Below are positions 35,508 through 45,737 of a stretch of 64,000 nt of DNA, piece after piece. The position numbers were made by a program, and so were the translations under genes. How positions within the stretch are numbered: position 1 is the stretch's first letter; each line of letters begins with the position of its first letter. The stretch spans positions 130,852 to 194,851 of the forward strand of contig JASKKR010000001.1 of NCBI GenBank assembly GCA_030154085.1, written 5' to 3'. The DNA comes from Candidatus Cloacimonadota bacterium. GTDB lineage: Bacteria > Cloacimonadota > Cloacimonadia > Cloacimonadales > Cloacimonadaceae. Under the pieces are notes generated by a model. That model saw only the letters and a list, made by a program, of their open reading frames with translations. It made no database searches and was not told the DNA's origin.

Positions 35508-36041
35508 GTGAGCATCACAACAAAAACTGGCGACAAGGGACAGACATCCCTATACACCGGAGCAAGAGTTTTGAAAAGTGATCTGCGGGTGGAAGCTTAT
35601 GGCAGCCTGGACGAGCTGGATGCCTTCATCGGGGATGCCAAACACTACGTCTCCGATCCTGAGGTGCGAAGTCTGCTAAAGGATACTCAAAATCGCCTAT
35701 ACCGTGTCATGGGAGAGCTTGCCACTCCGGACGGGAGCTATCCTATGCCTCTTTCACAAGATGAAGTAGAAGAAATCACCAGTATCATTCTCAGCTATGA
35801 AGAGAAGCTGCAGCTCAAAGGCTTCGTTATTCCTGGTTCTTGCAGGGGAAGTGCCAGGCTGGACATTTGCCGTACGATCGCCAGACGTGCTGAGCGGCGA
35901 TTGGTTGCTCTCGCGCACGAAGCTGAGGTATCCGAGATTTTACTCAAGTATGTGAATCGATTGTCAGATTTCTTTTTTATCCTTGCCCGATTTCTCGAGG
36001 ATAAAGAGGGTGTTTTGACATATAAGAGCAGACCAGATTAG
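35508..36041 (+). CDS. ATP:cob(I)alamin adenosyltransferase, PduO type
   Basis: A 177-residue enzyme that makes adenosylcobalamin from cob(I)alamin and ATP. The N-terminal ATP-binding loop TKTGDKGQTSLYTGARV and the core SYGSLDELDAFIGDAK-like helix (AYGSLDELDAFIG) are clear, as are IPGSCRGSARLDICRTIARRAERR-type residues near the active site and the closing VNRLSDFFFILAR. The GTG start at 35508 is preceded by GAGGT. Its product is the cofactor of the lysine 5,6-aminomutase encoded at 61-63 kb, the only adenosylcobalamin enzyme visible in this window. Confidence 0.94.
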   Translation: MSITTKTGDKGQTSLYTGARVLKSDLRVEAYGSLDELDAFIGDAKHYVSDPEVRSLLKDTQNRLYRVMGELATPDGSYPMPLSQDEVEEITSIILSYEEKLQLKGFVIPGSCRGSARLDICRTIARRAERRLVALAHEAEVSEILLKYVNRLSDFFFILARFLEDKEGVLTYKSRPD

Positions 36042-36089
36042 GCTGCATATGATCTTTGCCATTATTTGAAACATCATGAGGAGATGAAA

Positions 36090-36833
36090 ATGTATAAAAT
36101 CGTATTAATCAGACATGGTGAGAGTGAGTGGAACAAAGCAAATCTCTTCACGGGTTGGACTGATGTGGATCTCTCAGAAAAGGGAATCATTGAAGCAAAA
36201 GAAGCTGGACGCAAGCTCAAAGAGGCTGGATTCACTTTTGATGAAGCCTTCACCTCTGTGCTCAAACGTGCTATTCGCACTTTGTGGCTGATCTTGGATG
36301 AGATGGACATGATGTACACCCCCATTCATCACGATTGGAGGCTCAATGAACGTCATTATGGAGCGCTGCAAGGGCTCAACAAGGCAGAAACTGCCAAAAA
36401 GTATGGTGAAGAGCAAGTGCTCCTTTGGCGCAGAAGCTTCGACACTCCTCCACCTGCCCTGACAAAAGATGATCCCCGCTATCCCGGGCTAGATCCCCGC
36501 TATAGCCATCTCGAAGAAGACCAACTACCGCTCTGTGAATCTCTCAAAGACACTGTGGCGCGCACGATGCCCTTTTGGAACGATGTGATCATTCCCCGCC
36601 TGGCTGCAGGGCGTAAGATGATTATTTCTGCCCATGGGAATAGCCTCCGTGCCATTGTTAAAAGCCTGGACCACATTTCTGATGAAGATATCGTAAACTT
36701 AAACATCCCCACCGGTATCCCTTTAATATACGAGTTTGATACCGAGCTGAATATAACGAAGAAATACTATCTGGCAGATGAAGCAGAGGTGCAAGCCGCT
36801 GTAAACAAAGTGGCAAATCAGGCCAAAACCTAA
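36090..36833 (+). CDS. gpmA: 2,3-bisphosphoglycerate-dependent phosphoglycerate mutase
   Basis: A 247-residue glycolytic enzyme interconverting 3- and 2-phosphoglycerate. The phosphohistidine motif [10 protein letters not shown] is near the start, followed by [44 protein letters not shown] and [13 protein letters not shown] with the second catalytic His. GAGGAG at 36078-36083 is six bases before the ATG at 36090; an ATG six bases earlier is possible but too close to the ribosome site. Enolase, the next step, lies 4 kb downstream. Confidence 0.96.
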   Translation: MYKIVLIRHGESEWNKANLFTGWTDVDLSEKGIIEAKEAGRKLKEAGFTFDEAFTSVLKRAIRTLWLILDEMDMMYTPIHHDWRLNERHYGALQGLNKAETAKKYGEEQVLLWRRSFDTPPPALTKDDPRYPGLDPRYSHLEEDQLPLCESLKDTVARTMPFWNDVIIPRLAAGRKMIISAHGNSLRAIVKSLDHISDEDIVNLNIPTGIPLIYEFDTELNITKKYYLADEAEVQAAVNKVANQAKT

Positions 36834-36901
36834 ATACAGACTATTAACTTTTACTGCCGATATGGGTGGACACATATTGGCTATCGTTACCTATCATCAA
36901 A

Positions 36902-36951
36902 CCGCCCTTATTCCCCAATTTCACAATGCATCTAAAAGGGGGAAGGGGCGG
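36902..36951. repeat. GC-rich inverted repeat between convergent genes
   Basis: CCGCCC (36902) and TTCCCC (36911) pair with GGGGGAA and GGGGCGG (36938-36951) around a loop of about 20 bases. It lies between the 3' ends of gpmA and the lipoprotein gene. It could be a bidirectional transcript end, but there is no T-tract on either side. Confidence 0.5.
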
Positions 36952-37046
36952 AGTTTATATTGCCTCGTCGGGAGAAGAGATGGTTGAACTAAAGAGAAAT
37001 TCAATTCATTCTCTACGTTGAGACGATTGCTCTGCTCTATTCTGGT

Positions 37047-37796
37047 TTATTTCAGATCCGCGGCAATTAGGCGTACCTCATAAGTATAAGTTCTATGTTC
37101 TGCCTCTCCCCCAAATCCATCATCAACATCATCTTCGTATTCATAGTAAAATCTGATGAGACCATAAGTGCCATAATAATTATAGTTATCATAGGGATCA
37201 TCGGGATCAATCAGGACAAGAGAATGTTTTACATAGCACTTAAAACTCCCCAGCTCTGTTTCCACTGTTTCAGATTCGTGGATGTCATAGTGAACTTCTG
37301 CCCAATCGTCATTTTCAGGTTGAACCCAGTAATATCCGGGTTCAGGATGCTTGGGGAAGAGTAGATGGGGACAATCAAACCAAATATCGTCATCATTGTC
37401 TTTGACGTTTTTAATTCCAGCGGCAAAGAGCGGAAAAGCGTGGATCTGCTCTGCACCTGTTTTGATATTGAAACCCATGCCACATATACCCAGGCTATAC
37501 AAGCCATCGTTCAGGTTGGCAAGATATTGGTAATTGGTATATACATTTCCATTCCAGGTTTCATCGATACGAAGACGGTAGCAGCTTACACCGTGCGGAG
37601 TAGTAAGGGTGGAATCTACAACGATTCTGATAGTATCAATCGTAGTTGTCTTTGATATTTCTTCAGTATTTATACTCAGATAGGTCCATGAGTTCCCTAT
37701 TTTTAGGGGATAACGATAGCCGGAGTCCTTGTCTGAACATGCGCTTAACCCGATTAAAAACAAGATAAGAACTATCAGCATTGCTTTGTACTTCAT
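37047..37796 (-). CDS. lipoprotein of unknown function
   Basis: A 249-residue protein with lipoprotein signal MKYKAMLIVLILFLIGLSAC, Cys at residue 20. The mature part starts YRYPLKIGNSWTY, a phrase common in surface or secreted proteins of Bacteroidota-like bacteria, and is rich in Tyr, Asp and aromatic strands (DDPYDNYNYYGTYGLIRFYY). A beta-rich extracellular or periplasmic fold is likely. I do not recognise a family function. It is a single-gene unit on the minus strand between plus-strand neighbours. Confidence 0.75.
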   Translation of the reverse strand: MKYKAMLIVLILFLIGLSACSDKDSGYRYPLKIGNSWTYLSINTEEISKTTTIDTIRIVVDSTLTTPHGVSCYRLRIDETWNGNVYTNYQYLANLNDGLYSLGICGMGFNIKTGAEQIHAFPLFAAGIKNVKDNDDDIWFDCPHLLFPKHPEPGYYWVQPENDDWAEVHYDIHESETVETELGSFKCYVKHSLVLIDPDDPYDNYNYYGTYGLIRFYYEYEDDVDDGFGGEAEHRTYTYEVRLIAADLK

Positions 37797-37911
37797 ATCT
37801 TCGCTCCTAATTTTTTTTCTTTATATTTGCTTCTCTTAATTGCTGTCAAGCTAAATATTGGCTGGATATCAGGCAGTACAAGGGGGATAGATCACTATCT
37901 AACAAAATAGC

Positions 37912-37939
37912 TTGACGAATATTCCTTTACCAAGATTAT
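37912..37939 (+). promoter_or_regulatory. candidate promoter of the ferredoxin gene
   Basis: TTGACG at 37912-37917, a 16-base spacer and GATTAT at 37934-37939 stand about 30 bases before the ferredoxin start. Confidence 0.4.
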
Positions 37940-37967
37940 GGGAAAAAAATATATAAGGAGTCTTATC

Positions 37968-38138
37968 ATGGCAGTCAAGATTGATAAAGATCTCTGCACT
38001 GGTTGCGGAGCTTGCGTGGACACATGTCCCGTGAATGCTCTTGAGATGAAAGATGACAAATCCGTCGTAGATGAGGATACCTGCATTGATTGCGGAGCCT
38101 GCATCTCCTCTTGCCCGGTTGAAGCCATCAGCGAGTAA
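37968..38138 (+). CDS. 2[4Fe-4S] ferredoxin
   Basis: A 56-residue clostridial-type ferredoxin. Two clusters are marked by CTGCGACVDTCP-like CTGCGACVDTCPVNAL and CIDCGACISSCPVEAI, each a CxxCxxCxxxCP motif, with the usual internal pseudo-symmetry. It would carry low-potential electrons between oxidoreductases and hydrogenases in an anaerobe. The ATG at 37968 has AAGGAG upstream; a longer frame lacks a ribosome site. It is transcribed alone: a promoter candidate precedes and a strong terminator follows. Confidence 0.96.
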   Translation: MAVKIDKDLCTGCGACVDTCPVNALEMKDDKSVVDEDTCIDCGACISSCPVEAISE

Positions 38139-38158
38139 TTTAACCAAGAGATTTCACC

Positions 38159-38191
38159 AGTGGAGGAGATATGGTCTTCTCCACTTTTTTT
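38159..38191 (+). terminator. rho-independent terminator of the ferredoxin gene
   Basis: AGTGGAG and CTCCACT pair, with GAGA/TCT extending the stem, followed by seven T residues. Confidence 0.9.
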
Positions 38192-38214
38192 AATTTTATA
38201 TTTAGGAGGTTCTG

Positions 38215-40761
38215 ATGAAACGTTCAATCGTAATAATTATTCTTAGTATCTTAATTAGCAGTCTCATGGCTATAGAAGTCAGCGGCACTCAGACTGGAGT
38301 GTGGACTCCAGATAACAACCCCTATCAAATCGTTGGCGACGTATCAATTCCTCTGGGTCAAAGCTTGGAGATCCAGCCGGGAGTGGTCGTAGAGGCGATG
38401 GGAAACTATCGCATCAATGCCGAAGGGAGCATTCAAGCAGTTGGCACTGAAACAGACAGCATTTATTTCTTAAATGCCCAAGAGCCACCTACCAATCTCT
38501 GGAAAGGTATTCGCCTGGATGGTCCCGAACAAAGCGTATTTACACACATTGTTGTGGAATATGCTGAGTATGGCATCAATTCTGCAGATTCTCCGATGGA
38601 AGTATCTTATAGCCGTTTTAGCTACAATCAGCGTGGACTGCAACTTTTTGGCATCGGTAGTGCAAATCCTGCCAATATGAACGTGCACCACAATATCATC
38701 GAATACACACTGCAAAATGGTATTCTCATTCCCCAAAATAGCAATGCTTGGGTACACCACAATGAAGTGCGTTACAATGGTAACGTACCCCAATACTATG
38801 GCGCAATCCAATTAGCAAATCAATCAGGAGATGGACAAAACAATCCTATTATTGAGCATAATTATATCCATGACAACTACAAGCAGGGTATCACCGCCTG
38901 GGACATAGTTGGCGCTGGAGCAATCAATCCCACCATTCGCTACAACCACATTGAGGGGAATCTCACTGGAATCTATTTGCTTAATTCCAGTGGTGTAGTG
39001 CATGACAATCTTATCATAAATAATTTCATCCCTGGTGACACCAATAGTGGAGCTGGTATGATGATTGGCGGAGCCACTTCTGCCCCATATATTGCTGGAA
39101 ATACTTTAACTGGTAATTACACTGCCTTTTTCATAACAAGCAATGCCGTTCCCGTCTTAGGAGATCTTGCTGATGATCATCCCTTTGCCTATGGGCAAAA
39201 CATCATTCAAAATAATATTGATGAATCGCAGACTCTGCATTCGGTAGTCTGCTCAAACTACACTGCTAGCGAGAATATCATTAAGGCCCAAAACAACGAT
39301 TGGGGTGTATACACCGCAGATGAGATTGCAATCGGGATCACTGATCAGATGGACAATCCTTCCCTCCCTTTGGTAGAGTTTGAGCCGTGGTTTGAAGAAA
39401 GTCCCTCTTTATGCATCACAGGTTCTTTCTCTTGGGATCCTGAGGATTACACTGATTTGGAGCCGCAGGAGTTGGAACTCTTGATCATTGATACCGAGTC
39501 TCGTGAGACGCTTGAGAGTCACATCCTCAGCTCCAATCCATTCACTATCCAAAGTGAAGTTTCAACCAGCTTCTATGCTCTGCTTGTGGGAGTTGATCCT
39601 TCCCGCGAGATTTATGCAAGTCCTGGTGCTCTTGATGATCCTATATCCTTCGATCCTAGCTTAGGTGGAGATATTGACCTGGGGGACATATATATCAATG
39701 CCTGGCAACAATACAATGTAGAATTCAAAGGTGAGAGCGAGATCATCTCTGGAAGAGAAATTTTCCCAGTCTACAAAAGTTTCTTGTTCTTCCCTTATGA
39801 TACAATTGACTACTTCTTTGATGAAGGTGATTATCGTTATATCTACAGGCACAAATATTATGATGGAGATCAGTGGCAGACTGTCAATTTTGGCTTTGAC
39901 CACGTCTATGAGAAGATCAACAACCTCAGTCATGGAGATACTTGGGAACAGAACTATGTAGAGAATGGCATGCCGATTCAATACACTGTAAGCGTCAATA
40001 TCGACGATACTGGAGAACGTACATATTTCACCATAAATCAATCCTTGAATAAATTGTCCCAACGTTATGTTGGTGATGATTACGAGCGGATTTACCTTTG
40101 GGAAGAGAATGTCCCAACCCGCATGCTGGAAGCAGATGAATCCGAGCAAAACATCAGAATACTCTATCACAATCCTATTCCGAATCATCCTTCTGAACTG
40201 AGAGTGCGCACTGAAATTAGTGAAGAAATAGGCTCTGATCTGTCTTTTTGGTGGATCGGATACCCTGAGCATCTAAATGATGTTGATGGCTATAATATCT
40301 TCAGGCAAAAAGAAGGTGAAGCTCCTGAAATCTACACCTTTGTTCCCAGTGCCTATAATTCTTGGAACTTCTCTGGGATGACCGGGAATGGCACTTACTA
40401 CTTTTGGGTAACTTATGTGGCAGGCGATTTTGAATCTGACCCCAGCAACACTGTGTCGGTTACCTTGGCTACCTCAAACGAAGATCTCATCCAGCAGCCT
40501 ACTCTCAATATCTACCCTAATCCAGTGAATTTTACCAGAGATGGCGGGCTCAATGTCCAAACCAAAGATCTCAAAAACCCAAAACTGAGCGTCTATAATA
40601 TTCGCGGACAAAAAGTGGCATCTCTGATTCTTGATGCTGAAAATTCCACTTGGAATGGACGTGATCGACATGGCAAAGCCTTAGGCAGCGGGATCTATTT
40701 TTTGCGTGTGGAAGATGATCGTCATCAGATTATCCAGCGTAGAATTGTGATTACAAAGTAA
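38215..40761 (+). CDS. secreted beta-helix protein with type IX secretion sorting domain
   Basis: An 848-residue protein with signal peptide MKRSIVIIILSILISSLMA. Residues 30-370 repeat the right-handed parallel beta-helix pattern with Asn and Ile ladders (VHHNIIEYTLQNGILI, IIEHNYIHDNY, IRYNHIEGNLTGIYLL). A beta-rich middle is followed by a fibronectin-like module (about 670-755, VDGYNIFRQKEGE, GNGTYYFWVTYV) and a C-terminal sorting domain, LNIYPNPVNF, LSVYNIRGQKVASL and GSGIYFLRVE ending in KRIVITK-like RRIVITK. This is the type IX secretion signal of Bacteroidota and relatives. The function may be adhesion or glycan binding; no catalytic residues are evident. AGGAGG precedes the ATG. Confidence 0.85.
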   Translation: MKRSIVIIILSILISSLMAIEVSGTQTGVWTPDNNPYQIVGDVSIPLGQSLEIQPGVVVEAMGNYRINAEGSIQAVGTETDSIYFLNAQEPPTNLWKGIRLDGPEQSVFTHIVVEYAEYGINSADSPMEVSYSRFSYNQRGLQLFGIGSANPANMNVHHNIIEYTLQNGILIPQNSNAWVHHNEVRYNGNVPQYYGAIQLANQSGDGQNNPIIEHNYIHDNYKQGITAWDIVGAGAINPTIRYNHIEGNLTGIYLLNSSGVVHDNLIINNFIPGDTNSGAGMMIGGATSAPYIAGNTLTGNYTAFFITSNAVPVLGDLADDHPFAYGQNIIQNNIDESQTLHSVVCSNYTASENIIKAQNNDWGVYTADEIAIGITDQMDNPSLPLVEFEPWFEESPSLCITGSFSWDPEDYTDLEPQELELLIIDTESRETLESHILSSNPFTIQSEVSTSFYALLVGVDPSREIYASPGALDDPISFDPSLGGDIDLGDIYINAWQQYNVEFKGESEIISGREIFPVYKSFLFFPYDTIDYFFDEGDYRYIYRHKYYDGDQWQTVNFGFDHVYEKINNLSHGDTWEQNYVENGMPIQYTVSVNIDDTGERTYFTINQSLNKLSQRYVGDDYERIYLWEENVPTRMLEADESEQNIRILYHNPIPNHPSELRVRTEISEEIGSDLSFWWIGYPEHLNDVDGYNIFRQKEGEAPEIYTFVPSAYNSWNFSGMTGNGTYYFWVTYVAGDFESDPSNTVSVTLATSNEDLIQQPTLNIYPNPVNFTRDGGLNVQTKDLKNPKLSVYNIRGQKVASLILDAENSTWNGRDRHGKALGSGIYFLRVEDDRHQIIQRRIVITK

Positions 40762-42361
<1,600 letters not shown>

Positions 42362-42387
42362 TTACAAACTCGGATGTAAAACCCTTA

Positions 42388-42420
42388 GAGCCTCTCCCCT
42401 TGATGGGAAAGGCTCTTTTT
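42388..42420 (+). terminator. rho-independent terminator of enolase
   Basis: GAGCCTCTCCC and GGGAAAGGCTC pair with one mismatch around a short loop and end in five T residues. Confidence 0.92.
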
Positions 42421-42491
42421 ATTGATCTTGGAGCTTGACAAATATGTACCTATTCAGAAATGATATTTCAAAAATTAACTGAGGAAAGCCT

Positions 42492-43949
42492 ATGAAAGAG
42501 CTGAATCCGGATCTCTCAAATTTGGCAGAACTCTTCCGCAATGAATTGCGGGAAGATGATATAGCTGCCGCACAAACCGCTTTTTTGAAAGAATTGTCCT
42601 TCAAAATGCATCATTACTATTCTGGCAAGATGCAGAGCATTCCGAAAGCTGGAATCTTCGGATTCAACTGGTTCAACGTCTGGTATACTCCGGGGGTAAG
42701 CAAAATATCTACCGAGATTCGAGACGACAATCAACTCTCTTTTGATCTCTCAAATCGGGGAAACCTCGTTGCCGTGGTCTCAGACGGCAGTAGAGTCCTC
42801 GGCGATGGGGATTGCACTCCTGCTGGTGGACTCGGAGTGATGGAAGGCAAAGCCATGCTCATGAAATATCTCGGCGCTTGCGATGCCATCGCTCTCTGCG
42901 TGGACAATCGGGATAGTGACGGAAAACCTAATGCCCAGAAATTGATTGATTTTGTCAAAATGCTACAGCCCTCTGTAGGGGCAGTTAATCTCGAAGATAT
43001 CTCCCAACCAAATTGCTATCGTGTGCTCGATGAATTACGGGAAAGCTGCCAAATTCCTGTCTGGCACGACGATGCTCAAGGAACTGCCTGTGTAACTCTG
43101 GCAGGAGTGATCAATGCGCTCAAACTCACTGGACGCGAAATCCAAAGCTCTAAAGCAGTGCTCTATGGATGTGGCGCATCAAATAGCACTATTGCCGATT
43201 TCCTCCTACAGGAAGGCTTGGACCCCCAGAACATGATCATATTTGATAGTAAAGGTGGTTTACATAAAAATAGACGGGATATAAAAGAAAATCCCGGGAA
43301 ATATAAACAGTGGGCTTTGGCGCAAAAAACGAATCCCAAGATGATAAATTCGATTACCGAAGCTATGAAAGATGCGGACATCCTCATTGCGCTCTCAACC
43401 CCGGGACCAGATACTATCAAAGCTGAGTGGATCCAGCTCATGGCAAAGGACAGCATCGTCTTTGCCTGCGCAAATCCCATTCCCGAGATTTATCCGCATC
43501 AGGCACTCAAAGCCGGGGCAGGAATCGCTGCTACCGGAAGAGGTGACTTCCCAAACCAAGTAAACAACTCTGTAGGCTTCCCTGGAATACTCAAAGGAGT
43601 ACTCTTGGTGCGAGCCCGCAAAATTAGCGATGGCATGGCGATCACTGCTGCTCATTCCTTAGCACGATTTGCCCAAAATCGCGGAATCGACCGCCAAAAC
43701 ATTATCCCTCGCATGGATGAGATGGAGGTCTTTGCCCATGTCGCTGCCGATGTGGGTGCCCAAGCTATCAAAGAAGGCTTAGCTGCCATCACGATGAGTC
43801 GTGAGGAAATCTATCGCAAGGCTTATGACGAGATCATCCATTCTCGTCAGCTTTGTCACACTCTGATGGATCAATCCCTAATCTCGCCGGCACCGCAAAA
43901 GCTAATCCAAGAGGTCTTTGAAGCTTGTTTAAAAAAGTTCAAGAACTGA
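42492..43949 (+). CDS. malic enzyme, NAD(P)-dependent
   Basis: A 485-residue enzyme converting malate to pyruvate and CO2. The malic N-domain has FNVWYTPGVSK, SDGSRVLGDGDCTPAGGLG, MEGKAMLMKYLG, and NLEDISQPNC with the divalent metal ligands; PVWHDDAQGTACVTLAGVIN marks the start of the NAD-binding domain, where LYGCGASNSTIADF is the dinucleotide loop. It is of the short bacterial type without a phosphotransacetylase domain. Cofactor preference is not clear by eye. With fumarase it links C4 acids to pyruvate. It overlaps the next gene by 25 bases. Confidence 0.93.
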   Translation: MKELNPDLSNLAELFRNELREDDIAAAQTAFLKELSFKMHHYYSGKMQSIPKAGIFGFNWFNVWYTPGVSKISTEIRDDNQLSFDLSNRGNLVAVVSDGSRVLGDGDCTPAGGLGVMEGKAMLMKYLGACDAIALCVDNRDSDGKPNAQKLIDFVKMLQPSVGAVNLEDISQPNCYRVLDELRESCQIPVWHDDAQGTACVTLAGVINALKLTGREIQSSKAVLYGCGASNSTIADFLLQEGLDPQNMIIFDSKGGLHKNRRDIKENPGKYKQWALAQKTNPKMINSITEAMKDADILIALSTPGPDTIKAEWIQLMAKDSIVFACANPIPEIYPHQALKAGAGIAATGRGDFPNQVNNSVGFPGILKGVLLVRARKISDGMAITAAHSLARFAQNRGIDRQNIIPRMDEMEVFAHVAADVGAQAIKEGLAAITMSREEIYRKAYDEIIHSRQLCHTLMDQSLISPAPQKLIQEVFEACLKKFKN

Positions 43950-44827
43950 TCAATCGGGAAAAATCGCCCGCTCAGAAACGCTGGGGATACATCCTCAAGC
44001 TGATCATTACTACATCTATCTTGGTCTATGTCTTTTCTCGCGTAGATTTAAGTGCTGCTTTTAAAGAAGCCTCGCATCTCCCACTCCCCAGTGTAATCGC
44101 CATCTTTCTGATGTCTGTTGGGCGGCATAGCATCCAATGTCTAAATTGGCTGGCTGCTTTACATATGAATCCTGGCTTCAAAAATAATACCAAACAAATC
44201 ATCAGCTCCTATCTTGTAGCTCTACCTCTCAGATTTGTAATCCCTGGAGGACACGCCAGTTTTGCCAAAATATTTTATCTCAAAAATACCAGTATCTTGG
44301 CATCTCTGATTGCTACTACCGCGGAACGCCTCTTTATGACCTGGGCTACCTGGACTTTTGCCGCGGTCGCCGCATTTTTCGTCTTTCCTGACTTGAATAT
44401 CTACCTTAGGATATTCATGATTCTTTTTACAGCTTTTATGCCGCTGTGGGCTGCGATTCTGATGAACTTTGGCAAAATTAAAATTCATCTGCCTACTTAC
44501 TGCCGACAAGCACCCCGCATGATGCTGTTGCAGATCGCAAACACACTCTTAATGTATCTGCAATACTATATCGTGCTCAACTATCTGGGAACGATTTCAG
44601 CAGTGAATACTTGGCTGGGAATCTCACTGACTAATGTGTCAAATTCTATTCCTATCACTATCTCAGGTTTGGGCTTGCGCGAAGGATTTGCCATCCATTT
44701 TCTGAAACCCTATGGCTTTAACCCCAGTGCCGCCGTGGCAGCTACCCTGAGCATCTTCTTTTTCCACGATCTCATTCCAGCTTTTGTGGGAGCTATTGTG
44801 CTCATCCGAGCTAAAAGGGAATGCTGA
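43925..44827 (+). CDS. lysylphosphatidylglycerol-synthase-type flippase-like membrane protein
   Basis: A 300-residue integral membrane protein with about eight hydrophobic segments, of the UPF0104/LPG-synthase transmembrane family. Typical features are ILVYVFSRVDLSAAFKEA near the start, the FVIPGGHASFAKIFYLKNT segment, and the near-terminal ISGLGLREGFAI with Leu/Gly-rich helices. Family members include MprF flippase domains and AglD-like proteins; here there is no catalytic domain, so lipid transport or export is inferred. The TTG start at 43925 lies inside the malic enzyme gene (25-base overlap); a later start cannot be excluded. Confidence 0.75.
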   Translation: MFKKVQELINREKSPAQKRWGYILKLIITTSILVYVFSRVDLSAAFKEASHLPLPSVIAIFLMSVGRHSIQCLNWLAALHMNPGFKNNTKQIISSYLVALPLRFVIPGGHASFAKIFYLKNTSILASLIATTAERLFMTWATWTFAAVAAFFVFPDLNIYLRIFMILFTAFMPLWAAILMNFGKIKIHLPTYCRQAPRMMLLQIANTLLMYLQYYIVLNYLGTISAVNTWLGISLTNVSNSIPITISGLGLREGFAIHFLKPYGFNPSAAVAATLSIFFFHDLIPAFVGAIVLIRAKREC

Positions 44828-44890
44828 TTATCCCCAAAATAAATCTATGTGCTTTCCAATCCAGAGTGCTAACTGCTTGAAAAAGATGCG

Positions 44891-44972
44891 TACTTGATGC
44901 CTCCCTCCTTTCTCGCCCATTTGAGAAGTGAGCAAGAAACGAGAAAATAAGGAGTTACAGCTTTGTGAAGAG
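44891..44972 (+). repeat. nested inverted-repeat element, copy 3
   Basis: The third 82-base copy, 64 bases past the end of the flippase-like gene and in its orientation. The inner stem is TTTCTC/GAGAAA-like; outer arms TACTTGA and TGAAGAG pair less well than in copy 1. Differences from the other copies number about eight to ten. Confidence 0.8.
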
Positions 44973-45123
44973 TGCCCTGGCAATCATCTTCCAGTCTGTT
45001 GCGCGCTACCTCAAATGATAAGTGTAAACCCTTCCTTAAAGCTAAGTGGCTATTTTCGGTGGCTTTTTAATATTAAACAAAATTCACAGAATCTGTATAG
45101 CAAACTTATTCTTAAAAAAGTAT

Positions 45124-45152
45124 TTGACAGATTTACCTACTCGGAATTTCAT
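45124..45152 (+). promoter_or_regulatory. candidate promoter of the ribosomal protein operon
   Basis: TTGACA at 45124-45129, a 17-base spacer and TTTCAT (45147-45152). Transcription would begin near 45160, giving a leader of about 250 bases before rpsJ. Confidence 0.4.
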
Positions 45153-45189
45153 GCACGAATATAGCAAAAAAGCGCAGAGCGCTAAGCAC

Positions 45190-45408
45190 AAGCTCCATAT
45201 TTTGCAGGGGCTTATAGTTCTTTAGGAGGAATAATGATATCCTATTATCAGGGTACTCCTAGTGAGTATCGTGGTGGTTGTTGTGTATTCGGCAACCGAC
45301 AAACTTTTAAAACAAGCCAGCGGCATATCCACTTGATAGCGAGGCGGAGCTGTATACAGCTAGACGTGTGCATATCAGGTGTTATCTGCCCTAAACGTGG
45401 AGGATCCA
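45190..45408 (+). promoter_or_regulatory. structured leader of the S10 operon, with a possible leader reading frame
   Basis: Four hairpins are visible: AAGCTCC/GGGGCTT (45190-45213); TAGGAG/CTCCTA (45223-45261), whose left arm is itself a Shine-Dalgarno; GGTTG/CAACC (45276-45297); and palindrome AGCTGTATACAGCT (45348-45361). The AGGAGG site is followed by ATG at 45234 opening a 60-codon frame that ends at 45416, overlapping the rpsJ GTG at 45409. In E. coli L4 represses this operon through its leader; a comparable control is inferred, not shown. Confidence 0.5.
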
Positions 45409-45735
45409 GTGAGTAAACAGGAAAATCGTATTCGGATCAAGTTGAAAGCTTATGACCATCGTTTATTGGATCAATCTGTGGCGGAGATAGTGAAGAGCAC
45501 ACGTAATACAGGTGCCAAGGTTATGGGACCAATTCCGCTTCCTACAGATCGTACAATATATACGATTTTGCGTTCGCCTCATGCCGATAAGAAATCCCAA
45601 GACCAATTTCAAATGTTGGTTCACAAACGTTTGGTCGACATCATGAATCCGACCCAGCAAACTACTAATGCTCTAAAGAAGCTTAGTTTGCCGGCGGGTG
45701 TCCATGTCGAGATCAAAGCAAATACCAGGAGCTAA
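45409..45735 (+). CDS. rpsJ: 30S ribosomal protein S10
   Basis: A 108-residue protein of the 30S head that also acts with NusB in antitermination. The family pattern [49 protein letters not shown] and [10 protein letters not shown] is intact. The GTG at 45409 is chosen because GGAGG lies six bases upstream and the conserved IRIKLKAYD starts at the right distance. It is the first gene of the cluster and leaves only 2 bases to rplC. Confidence 0.97.
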   Translation: MSKQENRIRIKLKAYDHRLLDQSVAEIVKSTRNTGAKVMGPIPLPTDRTIYTILRSPHADKKSQDQFQMLVHKRLVDIMNPTQQTTNALKKLSLPAGVHVEIKANTRS

Positions 45736-45737
45736 GC

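Larger units (their letters stand above)
44828..45189. other. intergenic region before the S10 operon leader
   Basis: This stretch holds the third repeat copy (44891-44972) and a promoter candidate for the ribosomal operon at 45124. Apart from a loose AAAGC/GCTTT hairpin near 45040-45075 nothing else is seen; reading frames through the repeat are not considered genes. Confidence 0.5.

Noticed and set aside
44928-45164. 78-codon plus-strand frame in the spacer before the S10 operon
   Set aside because: It runs through repeat copy 3 and the promoter region and resembles no protein.
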